In this document: positions 13,144 through 20,633 of the stretch, one piece after another
How the letters are laid out: each line of letters opens with the position of its first letter
Position numbering within the stretch: the first letter of the stretch is position 1
NCBI GenBank assembly: GCA_964471825.1
Contig: CAYYKD010000049.1
Span: 1-20,633 of the forward strand
Reading direction: 5' to 3'
Length of the DNA stretch: 20,633 bases
From: CAYYKD01 sp964471825
GTDB lineage: Bacteria; Spirochaetota; GWE2-31-10; CAYYKD01
The notes under the pieces: generated by a model
Databases searched by the model: none
Seen by the model: the letters and a program-made list of their open reading frames with translations, nothing else
Told to the model about the DNA's origin: nothing
Program-made: the position numbers and the translations under genes

Positions 13144-15926
13144 AGAAGGGAATGTATCTGACAATTCTAACAGGACTGATTTTATTTTCTATGAGTTTTT
13201 TTATTCTGGTTGATCCTGCACAATATCTGACGGTCAAACCGGGTATTAAATTAGAGCTTGAGAATCCATTGTTTGCCGTCAAGGATAATGATCTGAACAT
13301 CTTCGTAATAGATAACTCTAAGAGAAGGATAAGTAAGATCAATACGGCCGGATATCTTGACTTTACTATAGATGGCGGCAGCAGAGATGAGAAGAGATTT
13401 TTTTATGCCAATGAATTAGCGGTAGATGAACTGGGATATCTATATGTAGTAAATTGGGTACTCGACAAACGGGGTTTCTATATGGAGAGGGAGGAGGTGT
13501 TAAGGTACACACCTCAGGGAAAATTCGATAAGCTAATTTATAGAAAGACCTATGAAGAGAATGAAAAGGTGTCAGAGATTGTACAGCGGGGAAGATTTAG
13601 CGGGATTGTTGCTTATGCCGGATTGGTTCGATGGATCGTTGTTGATAAGATAGGAATTCATACTGTTACTGTTTCTATAGATAAGGGTGCATTAGAGAGG
13701 CACACAGTAAGATCGATAGACAATGCAGATCTGCTTGTTTCGAATGTATGGATTAATAACAGTGGAGTTATTGTTTATTCTACTAAGAAGGGGCAGATAT
13801 TAAAGGGGACAATATTATCTAATGACGACTTAATAGTCTATGATGCTGACAGCTATTCCTCCGATAAGAGTCGTTCTGTCCCATGGTCGGTTGTGTGTGA
13901 CAGTAAAGGGGATGTCTATTTTACTGATCTGACAAAGAAATCAGTTCAGTATATAGATACTAAAGGGATCAGACCATTAATTAATAAGGAAATTCTTACT
14001 AAAGATGGGGTTGTTACGCTGGATTTTATTTTCTATAGGTTGGCTATAGCTAGAAATGACGCGCTTACAGTCTGTAATGAGTACTATATTGTATCATTTG
14101 ATAAACATGGGCCTTTAGCAACTCCTGTAGATGGAGGTAAGTATAAATCTTCATATATTATCAAGCAAACATTTAGATGGATACTGCTGATTATTAATCT
14201 CCTGTTGATTCCATTGTTTTTAAGAATGTTTTTTGTAAATATTATGCGAAGGCGTGTTTCACTTGTAATCAAGCAGTTGCTGATATTTACACCGTTGCTG
14301 TTGTTGTCTATAATTTTGATATCCTATGTGATTATTCAGAATTTTTCAATCAGATTTAAAGATGAGTCTTTAAATAAGATAGCGGCTATGGTGCAGATGA
14401 TCCCAAAGACTATTGACAAGGATCTGATTAAGGTTGTAAAGTCTCAGAGAGACTATATGTCGGATGAATATATGGAACTTCGTGATCAGTTAAAAGATGC
14501 TTTAAATAATAATCGGGATGAGTGGAATAATAGCTTCTATTTTGTACTTTACAGAGTTATTGATGATGTACTCTATGGTTTTATGTATTTAAATGGAGAG
14601 ATAGGTGTGTTTTATCCATTTTCCTATTTTGAGGATACTGAGGGTGCTTATAGGAGAGCATATAGAGGTGACATCGCAATAGAATCAATTTCGGATAGTA
14701 CAGGCAGCTGGTTATATGGAGTTGGGCCGGTCAAGGATGATAGTGGTCAAATTATTGCAATATTGGAGGTCGGGACTGATCTATATAGTTTTAATGAAGG
14801 AAATAGACTTCTTCTGCAGAATATGATTAGAATTATTATTATTGTAAGCATTGTATTTATCTGTTTATTCGTGGTGGTGACTTTAATACTGCTTCAGTCT
14901 ATTAGAATCTTGAGAGATGGGGTAAGTAATATTTCCAATGGCAGATGGGATACAAAGGTTCAAGTAAGTAATACGAATGATGAAATTGCAGATCTGAGCA
15001 ATGGATTTAATATTATGTCTAACTATATCCTTAATTATGTTAATCAAATAGTTAAATTGAATGAGGGGTATAAAAAGTTTGTACCTGAGCAATTTATCAA
15101 TTATCTTGATAAAAAAAGCGTTACAGATCTAAATCTTGGTGATCAGGTTCAAAAAGATATGACAGTTATGTTCAGCGATATCAGATCATTTACAAGCATG
15201 TCTGAGAAGATGACTCCAAAGGAGAACTTTGATTTTCTAAATGACTACTTGAGCAGGGTGGGGCCATCTGTTAGAAACTACAACGGCTTTATTGATAAGT
15301 ATATCGGCGATGCTATAATGGCGTTATATCCTGCCTGTGCTGATGATGGGTTGAGATCATCACTTGAGATATTGAATAGGCTCTATTCATTTAATCTAGA
15401 ACGAATGGATAAGAATCTCGAACCGATTAAGGTTGGCATGGGCCTACATACCGGAAACCTTATGCTTGGAATTCTGGGTGAGCAGGAAAGGATGGCCGGT
15501 ACAGTCATATCCGATTCAGTTAACCTTGCCTCCCGCCTTGAGGGATTAACTAAGTATTTTGGTGCAACTATAATTATAAGTGAGACTACATTTCATGGAC
15601 TAAAGAGTAAGGAGTTATATCTGTATAGAACTCTTGGTCATATAAAAGTAAAGGGGAAGAGTGGTTCAATTGAGATCTTTGAGGTTATGGATGGTCTTAC
15701 AGGTGAGAATAAACTAAAAAAGATCAATGGTAAACAGTTTTTTGAGGATGGTGTTAAGTTTTATCGTGAAAAAAATATAAATAGTGCATTTAGATCATTT
15801 GCAGAGACCTTAAAAGCAAATCCCGATGATAAGGCGGCGATGGTTTATTATTCAGTGTGTAAGGCTATCATTTCTAAGGGGATTCCACAGTCATTTGATG
15901 GCACAATAACAATGAATACTAAGTAG
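13140..15926 (+). CDS. Propeller-Cache-HAMP class IIIb adenylate cyclase
   Basis: The 928-residue protein repeats the upstream gene's front end: anchor helix (5-25), periplasmic NHL-like propeller, membrane helices at about 337-365 and 377-402, Cache-like sensor (GSWLYGVGPV from 522), membrane helix at 562-585. HAMP (about 586-640) and a class III cyclase domain (about 674-848) follow, and should convert ATP to cAMP in the cytoplasm. The catalytic set is complete: metal Asp680 (FSDIRSF) and Asp724, substrate Lys720 (IDKYIGDAIM), Thr788 at the position typical of class IIIb, Asn795 and Arg799 (VNLASRLE). A TPR-like pair of helices (870-905) and the tail FDGTITMNTK end the protein. The ATG overlaps the previous stop as ATGA and AAGGAAG precedes it, so translation is coupled and the two sensors should be made in similar amounts. 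Confidence 0.93.
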   Translation: MKKGMYLTILTGLILFSMSFFILVDPAQYLTVKPGIKLELENPLFAVKDNDLNIFVIDNSKRRISKINTAGYLDFTIDGGSRDEKRFFYANELAVDELGYLYVVNWVLDKRGFYMEREEVLRYTPQGKFDKLIYRKTYEENEKVSEIVQRGRFSGIVAYAGLVRWIVVDKIGIHTVTVSIDKGALERHTVRSIDNADLLVSNVWINNSGVIVYSTKKGQILKGTILSNDDLIVYDADSYSSDKSRSVPWSVVCDSKGDVYFTDLTKKSVQYIDTKGIRPLINKEILTKDGVVTLDFIFYRLAIARNDALTVCNEYYIVSFDKHGPLATPVDGGKYKSSYIIKQTFRWILLIINLLLIPLFLRMFFVNIMRRRVSLVIKQLLIFTPLLLLSIILISYVIIQNFSIRFKDESLNKIAAMVQMIPKTIDKDLIKVVKSQRDYMSDEYMELRDQLKDALNNNRDEWNNSFYFVLYRVIDDVLYGFMYLNGEIGVFYPFSYFEDTEGAYRRAYRGDIAIESISDSTGSWLYGVGPVKDDSGQIIAILEVGTDLYSFNEGNRLLLQNMIRIIIIVSIVFICLFVVVTLILLQSIRILRDGVSNISNGRWDTKVQVSNTNDEIADLSNGFNIMSNYILNYVNQIVKLNEGYKKFVPEQFINYLDKKSVTDLNLGDQVQKDMTVMFSDIRSFTSMSEKMTPKENFDFLNDYLSRVGPSVRNYNGFIDKYIGDAIMALYPACADDGLRSSLEILNRLYSFNLERMDKNLEPIKVGMGLHTGNLMLGILGEQERMAGTVISDSVNLASRLEGLTKYFGATIIISETTFHGLKSKELYLYRTLGHIKVKGKSGSIEIFEVMDGLTGENKLKKINGKQFFEDGVKFYREKNINSAFRSFAETLKANPDDKAAMVYYSVCKAIISKGIPQSFDGTITMNTK

Positions 15927-15928
15927 TC

Positions 15929-15940
15929 GGGGGGGCAAAT
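15929..15940 (+). promoter_or_regulatory. G7 tract, presumed ribosome binding site
   Basis: Seven consecutive G (15929-15935) begin 2 bases after the cyclase stop and end 5 bases before an in-frame ATT at 15941. It is the only Shine-Dalgarno-like sequence near the probable N-terminus of the formyltransferase. A homopolymer this long is also prone to length change. Confidence 0.4.
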
Positions 15941-17032
15941 ATTTTACGGGTCAGCAATAAAAAAATATCATTACTTCTTTATATAGGAATAAAAAGGCCG
16001 AAGAATTCTCCTGATATGGGGGAGATTTTAATTTCAAGGATTCAATCGTCAGAACATAAAATTGGATGTGTGCTGATCTGTAATGAGGATCCTTTGGTAC
16101 AGTTTCTCAAGAATAATAATATAGAATATAAAATTCTACCGGATTTTTTAAATAGAAAAATGTCTGAGATAAAGAAGATGCTTTCTGATGAGCTTTACAG
16201 CAGGCAGTTTAGAAATTGGTTAGATGATATTGCGGGGTTTGATATCGATCTTGGGGTGACTATCTGGGGTAAATGGGTGCCTCCGGGCTTATTTAGATTA
16301 CCAAAAAGCGGTTTTATTAATTATCATCCGGCCCCTTTGCCTGAGTTAAGGGGGATGGAGCCGGATACTTTTGCAATTCTTGAGTCAAGAAAATCGATTC
16401 ATGGGACTGTTCACTTCTTGAATGAGGAGTTTGATTGCGGTGATATAATAAGAAAGACAAGGGTTATTCCTATAAGAAAGTATGACACTCCGTTATCTGT
16501 GCTTAAGAAACTTGACCTGATAGGGATTGAAACAATTATAAAAGCAGTTAATGATATTGCGATGCACCGTCATAAGATAATCATGCAGGATTTTAGTTGT
16601 GTATCTCAGGCTACAGTTGCTATGGCAAGACAGGAATCGTATGTCAGGTGGAATTCTGATACTCTTGATATAATTGAGAGGAAGTATAGGGCTTTTTGCG
16701 GACAGGATATCGGGATTAGATTAAAGGGGCTGATTGAAGGCAGGGTGTGTGTAATTCTTGAGATGGAATTTTATAGAGGGGTTTATCGCGGTAATTTAGG
16801 TGAAATTGTCGGCAGATACATTGGTGAAGGACGATTTAATAATGGATATATTATAAATGTATCAGGTGGGCTTGTAGTTGTCTTAGCAGGAGAGGAATTA
16901 TTAGATCCTGATCATGACTGTGGGCATATAGACTATATATTGCCGCCAAGGAAACTTCTTAGGAAAACCAAAAAAAATATTGTTCTAAGATCACTTAGCA
17001 AAGCTACCTGCAAAACTACTTGTGTGTCATGA
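15941..17032 (+). CDS. Formyltransferase-family protein with non-canonical start
   Basis: The enzyme has the formyltransferase Rossmann-type N-terminal domain: GFINYHPAPLPELRG with catalytic Asn127 and His129, HGTVHFLNEEFDCGD with Asp165, the triad of Fmt, PurN and sugar N-formyltransferases (10-formyltetrahydrofolate donor). A C-terminal region from about 240, ending in NGYIINVSGGLVVVL, resembles the OB-like domain of Fmt-type proteins. Acceptor unknown: a sugar amine, amino acid or tRNA-like substrate are all possible. The first ATG is at 16016, but the frame is open upstream and reads KKISLLLYIGIKRPKNSPD, which supplies the first beta strand of the fold and continues smoothly. No ATG, GTG or TTG occurs there, so I place the start at ATT 15941 behind the G7 tract, giving 363 residues; the minimum is 338 from 16016. 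It lies 14 bp after the cyclase stop. Confidence 0.8.
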   Translation: MLRVSNKKISLLLYIGIKRPKNSPDMGEILISRIQSSEHKIGCVLICNEDPLVQFLKNNNIEYKILPDFLNRKMSEIKKMLSDELYSRQFRNWLDDIAGFDIDLGVTIWGKWVPPGLFRLPKSGFINYHPAPLPELRGMEPDTFAILESRKSIHGTVHFLNEEFDCGDIIRKTRVIPIRKYDTPLSVLKKLDLIGIETIIKAVNDIAMHRHKIIMQDFSCVSQATVAMARQESYVRWNSDTLDIIERKYRAFCGQDIGIRLKGLIEGRVCVILEMEFYRGVYRGNLGEIVGRYIGEGRFNNGYIINVSGGLVVVLAGEELLDPDHDCGHIDYILPPRKLLRKTKKNIVLRSLSKATCKTTCVS

Positions 17033-18674
17033 TTGTCGTTCCATCCCAATTTTCATCAGGCGGATTGATTTTAAGGTTCTTTGTTTGGTCAATATATTTT
17101 ATAGTTAAAAAGTCATCCTTGATGAATTCGAGAGCTTTTAAAAAGTGTTTTTCTGCATCATCCCATGCTCGATTATGGTAGTAGTAGAGACCTTTGTTGT
17201 AAAGCTGCCATCCTTGTTTTACCTGAGTTGTTAGTTTTCTTGCAGGCTCAAATATCTTGACAGGTTTTAATTTACCCTTAACAAATACTCTGTCAATTTC
17301 ACGGACATAGAAATAGTTCTTTACAGCCTCGTAGGTTCCCTCAGAAATAATTAACTCCGTATGATATTCCTTTGTTAATCCCTCCAGTCGTGATGCAAGA
17401 TTAACAGCGTCACCAATTACCGTATAGTCCATTTTTTGTGAAGTCCCGATATTTCCAACAACAACAGGGCCATAGTTAATGCCAACGCCAATTTTAAATT
17501 CTTTGTAACCCTTGTCTCTCTGTTGTTTATTAAAAATATCAAGTGATTCAAGCATCTCTAAGCCGGAAAGAACAGCCTGTTGCGGATCATCCCCATAGGA
17601 TTTGGGTGCACCAAATATTGCCATTATAGCATCCCCAATATATTTATCAATTACCCCTCTTCTTTTATAGATTATGTCAACCATCTCAGTAAAATATCTG
17701 TTTAGAGAATCAACAAGATCTGCAGGTGTCATTGATTCAGATATAGTTGTAAAACTTCTTATGTCAGAGAAGAGTACAGATAGATTTGAGTTCTTTCCTA
17801 TAAGAGCCTGATCAGGGTTGTTTACAATTTCATTTACAACATCCTGAGGCACATATTTTTGAAACATATTCTTTATCCGTTCCTCTTTCTTCTGAGCAAG
17901 AACAGACTGAAAGGCATATTCCTTAATTTTATTATAGGCTCCTTCAAGCTCCTCTAACATGTTGTTAAATGTAAATGCTAATTCTCCTATCTCATCGTTA
18001 AATTGAACAGGTACTCTGCTTGAGAGGTCATTTAGTTTGATTATATCGTTCATTGTTGTTACAACATTGTTTAGCGGTTTGATGATGTATGTAATGAATA
18101 TAAAGAGAAGAATTGCCATAATAAGAATACTTGATATTAAAATAAAGATTGAATTCTTAACTATAGTATCAGCATCCCTATAGAACATTGTAGAATATAC
18201 AGATATGAGAAAATAATAATTCCATTCCTCAAAGTAGCCATAAAAACCGACCTTATCAACTCCCTGCAATTTAAAGCTAATCCAATCGCCATTCTTAGAG
18301 GTGAGTTTGTCAAAGAAATCCACCTCAGATCCTATTTTTAGGAATGGGTCGGTCGACAGTGTAACGACACCTTTGTCATCTATCGCTACAAAGGATTCAA
18401 TCTGTTGCTTAATTATGCTTCCGGCATATAACTCGATCCCTTTTTTTACTTCATCTATAAATAGAATGTCATCCTTAAAGTCTGATGTCTTTAAATTTTC
18501 AACCTCATTATTAGCTTTTTGAATTACTTGATTTATTTTATAGCCTAAGAATTCTGATGCTATCTTTGTTATACCATTTCTTGAAAATCCAATAGATAAA
18601 ACAGATAGTATAACTAAACTGGCTATTAGTAATGGGAGGACAATAAACATTATTTTATATCTTACACTTAACAA
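17016..18674 (-). CDS. Cache-HAMP class IIIb adenylate cyclase
   Basis: A membrane-bound cyclase, 552 residues from the start chosen here. Membrane helices at about 8-29 and 175-198 flank a ~145-residue periplasmic sensor of single-Cache size (FVAIDDKGVVTLSTD, DWISFKLQ). HAMP follows to about 251, a linker helix, then the class III cyclase domain with a full catalytic set: Asp304 (LFSDIRSFT), Lys344 and Asp348 (IDKYIGDAIM), Thr418 (class IIIb), Asn425 and Arg429. A TPR-like helical pair and the tail WDGTTIMTHK match the tail of the other cyclase. A GTG at 18731 would give 571 residues, but TTG at 18674 has AAGGA (18681-18685) spaced 6 bases away and puts a short basic segment before the first membrane helix. 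The 3' end overlaps the convergent formyltransferase by 17 bp. It should add to the same cAMP pool as the operon cyclase in response to a different ligand. Confidence 0.92.
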   Translation of the reverse strand: MLSVRYKIMFIVLPLLIASLVILSVLSIGFSRNGITKIASEFLGYKINQVIQKANNEVENLKTSDFKDDILFIDEVKKGIELYAGSIIKQQIESFVAIDDKGVVTLSTDPFLKIGSEVDFFDKLTSKNGDWISFKLQGVDKVGFYGYFEEWNYYFLISVYSTMFYRDADTIVKNSIFILISSILIMAILLFIFITYIIKPLNNVVTTMNDIIKLNDLSSRVPVQFNDEIGELAFTFNNMLEELEGAYNKIKEYAFQSVLAQKKEERIKNMFQKYVPQDVVNEIVNNPDQALIGKNSNLSVLFSDIRSFTTISESMTPADLVDSLNRYFTEMVDIIYKRRGVIDKYIGDAIMAIFGAPKSYGDDPQQAVLSGLEMLESLDIFNKQQRDKGYKEFKIGVGINYGPVVVGNIGTSQKMDYTVIGDAVNLASRLEGLTKEYHTELIISEGTYEAVKNYFYVREIDRVFVKGKLKPVKIFEPARKLTTQVKQGWQLYNKGLYYYHNRAWDDAEKHFLKALEFIKDDFLTIKYIDQTKNLKINPPDENWDGTTIMTHK

Positions 18675-18959
18675 AATATTTCCTTTCTTGGAGATCTTAT
18701 AGAAGTTTTTATTGTGCAATGAGCTGTACACATAATTAAAACTCGTTCATCTAGATTTGGCTCTCGAGGTTTTATATATCGAACCATCTTAGATTTAACT
18801 ATAAATAATCTCAGTAATTAGAGTAGAATTTAGTTAAATTATCGGACTATGCAAACAATAAATTAATGATTTTTATTCTTCCATGGGAAATTGGTGAGAA
18901 TAAGTTGCGACCTTTGTTTTCTATTTTAAGAATTTTTACTTTATAATTTTTTGTTTATA

Positions 18960-18988
18960 TTGACCAATAAGGCTTTTTTTGATATTAA
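18960..18988 (+). promoter_or_regulatory. guaB promoter
   Basis: TTGACC (18960-18965) and TATTAA (18983-18988) are separated by the optimal 17 bases. Transcription would start near 18995, inside the inverted repeat at 18991-19016. Confidence 0.6.
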
Positions 18989-18990
18989 TC

Positions 18991-19016
18991 TTTAACGGTA
19001 CTACTATGCCGTTAAA
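18991..19016. promoter_or_regulatory. 8-10-8 inverted repeat at the guaB transcription start
   Basis: TTTAACGG (18991-18998) and CCGTTAAA (19009-19016) are perfect inverted copies around a 10-base centre. The position, just after the -10 element, fits a repressor operator; as RNA it would be a 5' terminal stem ending 10 bases before the GGGG ribosome binding site. Confidence 0.5.
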
Positions 19017-19037
19017 TTTAACTTTGGGGTTAGCTCT

Positions 19038-20528
19038 ATGAATTTTGACGGTTTTTCAGCATCAGACATCTTTAATCAGATGACAGGTTATACTTACAAC
19101 GATATTATTTTACTGCCGGGCTATATTGATTTTGGGGTAAATGATGTCCTTTTAAAGACTAAACTAACAAGAAACATTGAACTTCAATTACCATTTATCT
19201 CATCACCTATGGACACAGTAACAGAGGAGAGGATGGCAATCTTTATGGCTCTTCTCGGTGGAATCGGAATTCTACATTACAATAATACAATAGATAAACA
19301 GGCTAATATGGTGAGGCAGGTTAAGAGATACGAAAATGGATTTATAATGGATCCAATCGTCTTGAGTCCTCAACATACAATAATGGATGTCCATAATATT
19401 AAGAGGAATCTTGGTTTCTCAGGAATTCCGATTACAGAAGATGGTACTCTTAAAACCAGGCTTATAGGTATAGTAACTACAAGAGATATAGATTTCGAGA
19501 AAGACTTTTCTAAGAACCTTAGAGAGGTTATGACTTCTAATCTAATTACAGCACAAGGTGAGGTAACGCTTTCTGAGGCAAATCAAATCCTAAGACAAAA
19601 AAAGATCGGGAAACTACCGATTGTTGATGAAAATGGTCTTCTAAAATCCCTCTTGTCTAGAAGTGATCTTAAGAAGAATAGGGATTTCCCTTACTCTACA
19701 AAGGATATAAATAAGCAGTTGAGGGTTGGGGCGGCGATTTCTACGCAGGATGAAGATAAGGAGCGTCTGGCAGAGCTTGTTTCGGCAGGTGTAGATGTTG
19801 TCGTTATTGATTCGGCACAGGGATACAATAAATTTCAAGTTGATATGATTAAATATATTAAAAAGAATTTTCCATCTCTTGATGTAATTGGCGGCAATGT
19901 AGTAACAACTGAACAGGCTGAGGGATTGATTAGTGCAGGTGTAGATGCTTTAAGAATAGGGATGGGACCAGGCTCAATATGTACAACACAGGAAACGATG
20001 GCTACAGGCAGGTCACAGGCGACTGCCGTTTATCATACGGCAAAGGCAGCAAAGAAACATGGAATACCGGTTATTGCTGATGGCGGGATCAGTACAACAG
20101 GGCATATAATGAAAGCACTCTCATTTGGGGCTAGTACTGTTATGATGGGAAGTCTTCTAGCCGGCACACAGGAATCACCGGGCGAATATACCTATAGTGA
20201 GGGCGTACGGGTAAAGAAATATCGGGGAATGGCAAGTGCTGAGGCTATGAAAGAGGGCGGAGATAAAAGGTACTTTGCAAAGAAAGAAGAAATAAAAGTG
20301 GCTCAGGGAGTATCAGGTGTGGTAATTGATAGGGGAAGCCTTATTGACTTTGTTCCATATCTCGCACAAGGCATGAAACATGCTCTTCAAGATGTCGGTT
20401 ATAGGTCGATCCCGGAGCTTCATAATGCTATGGAAACCGGAAAGCTTAGAATGCAGATTAGAAGTATGTCTTCTATAAAAGAGGGTGGTGTTCACGATCT
20501 GTTTAGTTCTGAAAAACCGACAATATAA
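19038..20528 (+). CDS. guaB: IMP dehydrogenase, eukaryote-like type
   Basis: GuaB oxidises IMP to XMP with NAD+, the first committed step to GMP. The 496-residue product is full length: N-terminal barrel with TYNDIILLPGYIDF and SSPMDTVTE, a CBS pair at about 105-216, then the catalytic half with GPGSIC and Cys315, GGISTTGHI, GASTVMMGSLLAGT, and the flap dyad Arg411-Tyr412. It follows animal enzymes in places where typical bacterial ones differ: LPGYIDF, LSRSDLKKNRDFP, TQETMATGRSQATAVY, SPGEY, RVKKYRGM, AQGVSG and the ending EGGVHDLFSSEK. Arg306 and Gln423 match the human Arg322 and Gln441 that accompany mycophenolate sensitivity; bacteria usually have Lys and Glu. The start has GGGG 8 bases upstream. 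A single-gene transcript looks likely. Confidence 0.97.
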   Translation: MNFDGFSASDIFNQMTGYTYNDIILLPGYIDFGVNDVLLKTKLTRNIELQLPFISSPMDTVTEERMAIFMALLGGIGILHYNNTIDKQANMVRQVKRYENGFIMDPIVLSPQHTIMDVHNIKRNLGFSGIPITEDGTLKTRLIGIVTTRDIDFEKDFSKNLREVMTSNLITAQGEVTLSEANQILRQKKIGKLPIVDENGLLKSLLSRSDLKKNRDFPYSTKDINKQLRVGAAISTQDEDKERLAELVSAGVDVVVIDSAQGYNKFQVDMIKYIKKNFPSLDVIGGNVVTTEQAEGLISAGVDALRIGMGPGSICTTQETMATGRSQATAVYHTAKAAKKHGIPVIADGGISTTGHIMKALSFGASTVMMGSLLAGTQESPGEYTYSEGVRVKKYRGMASAEAMKEGGDKRYFAKKEEIKVAQGVSGVVIDRGSLIDFVPYLAQGMKHALQDVGYRSIPELHNAMETGKLRMQIRSMSSIKEGGVHDLFSSEKPTI

Positions 20529-20580
20529 TATCCATAAATTGGGTAATTTAATATTCATCTATGATAAATATTAGATAATT

Positions 20581-20596
20581 GAGCCTCTTGCAAAAA
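20581..20596. repeat. Dispersed 16-mer GAGYCTCTTGCAAAAA, copy 2
   Basis: GAGCCTCTTGCAAAAA, one base different from 9058-9073. It adjoins and overlaps the palindrome at 20595-20610 near the window edge, 52 bases after the guaB stop. Confidence 0.4.
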
Positions 20597-20610
20597 TAAA
20601 ATATTTTATT
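20595..20610. repeat. 16-bp perfect AT palindrome
   Basis: AATAAAATATTTTATT is its own reverse complement. It could form a weak stem after guaB or be part of a mobile-element end together with the adjoining 16-mer. No GC-rich terminator is visible between 20529 and the window end. Confidence 0.4.
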
Positions 20611-20633
20611 CCAATAGGTTAATTTATCCAAAG

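Larger units (their letters stand above)
18675..19037. other. Divergent spacer between the cyclase and guaB
   Basis: This 363-base spacer holds the 5' side of both genes. An imperfect inverted repeat, ATTTAACTATAAAT (18793-18806) with ATTTAGTTAAAT (18828-18839), with inner CTC/GAG pairing, lies about 120 bases upstream of the cyclase start. The guaB promoter and a second inverted repeat are listed separately. I see no confident cyclase promoter and no small gene. Confidence 0.5.

Noticed and set aside
18675..18731. GTG start for the minus-strand cyclase
   Set aside because: It lacks a ribosome binding site and adds a 19-residue unrelated segment; TTG 18674 has AAGGA at ideal spacing. It cannot be fully excluded.

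Overview
The window is AT-rich bacterial DNA and most likely comes from a spirochaete (Spirochaetota). I infer this from the gene style, not from a marker gene: large membrane-anchored class III nucleotide cyclases ending in a TPR-like helical pair and a short (F/W)DGT tail, a Cache/HAMP chemoreceptor, and several genes with few recognisable relatives. No rRNA, tRNA, CRISPR array or transposase gene is visible. Positions 6351-6360 are ten Ns.

Left part (1-5053). An unrecognised 999-residue cytosolic protein is followed by a 54-codon gene too short for usual ORF calling (3413-3577) and a secreted CsgG/FlgO-like protein (3733-4284). The last runs tail-to-tail into, and overlaps by 47 bp, a minus-strand gene for a YmdB-type phosphodiesterase homologue that has lost most of its metal ligands. 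That gene sits 10 bp behind a 2-keto-3-deoxygluconate-type sugar kinase that starts with TTG.

Middle part (6144-9546). A methyl-accepting chemotaxis protein and an orphan DUF1667 Cys-motif protein lie on the minus strand. The spacers around them are packed with short perfect or near-perfect tandem duplications (8-19 bp units) that touch start codons, stop codons and probable promoters. About 550 bp without a gene (8998-9546) hold such duplications and two strong hairpins.

Right part (9547-20633). A SET-domain protein precedes the most striking feature, a tightly packed operon of three genes. The first two are paralogues with the same 585-residue membrane front end (beta-propeller, two membrane segments, periplasmic Cache-like sensor, membrane segment) but different outputs: the first is fused to a 12-helix-type MFS transporter, the second to HAMP plus a class IIIb adenylate cyclase. 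They overlap by ATGA. The third encodes a formyltransferase-family enzyme whose true N-terminus appears to begin upstream of the first ATG, at a non-canonical codon behind a G7 tract. A second membrane cyclase lies convergently, overlapping the formyltransferase 3' end by 17 bp; both cyclases end in the same tail motif. The window closes with guaB for an IMP dehydrogenase of clearly eukaryote-like sequence, with a good promoter and an 8-10-8 inverted repeat at the expected transcription start.

Working model (inference): the 10135-17032 operon reads one periplasmic ligand through twin sensors, one gating or regulating a transporter and the other making cAMP, alongside a formyl-transfer enzyme that may modify the transported compound.
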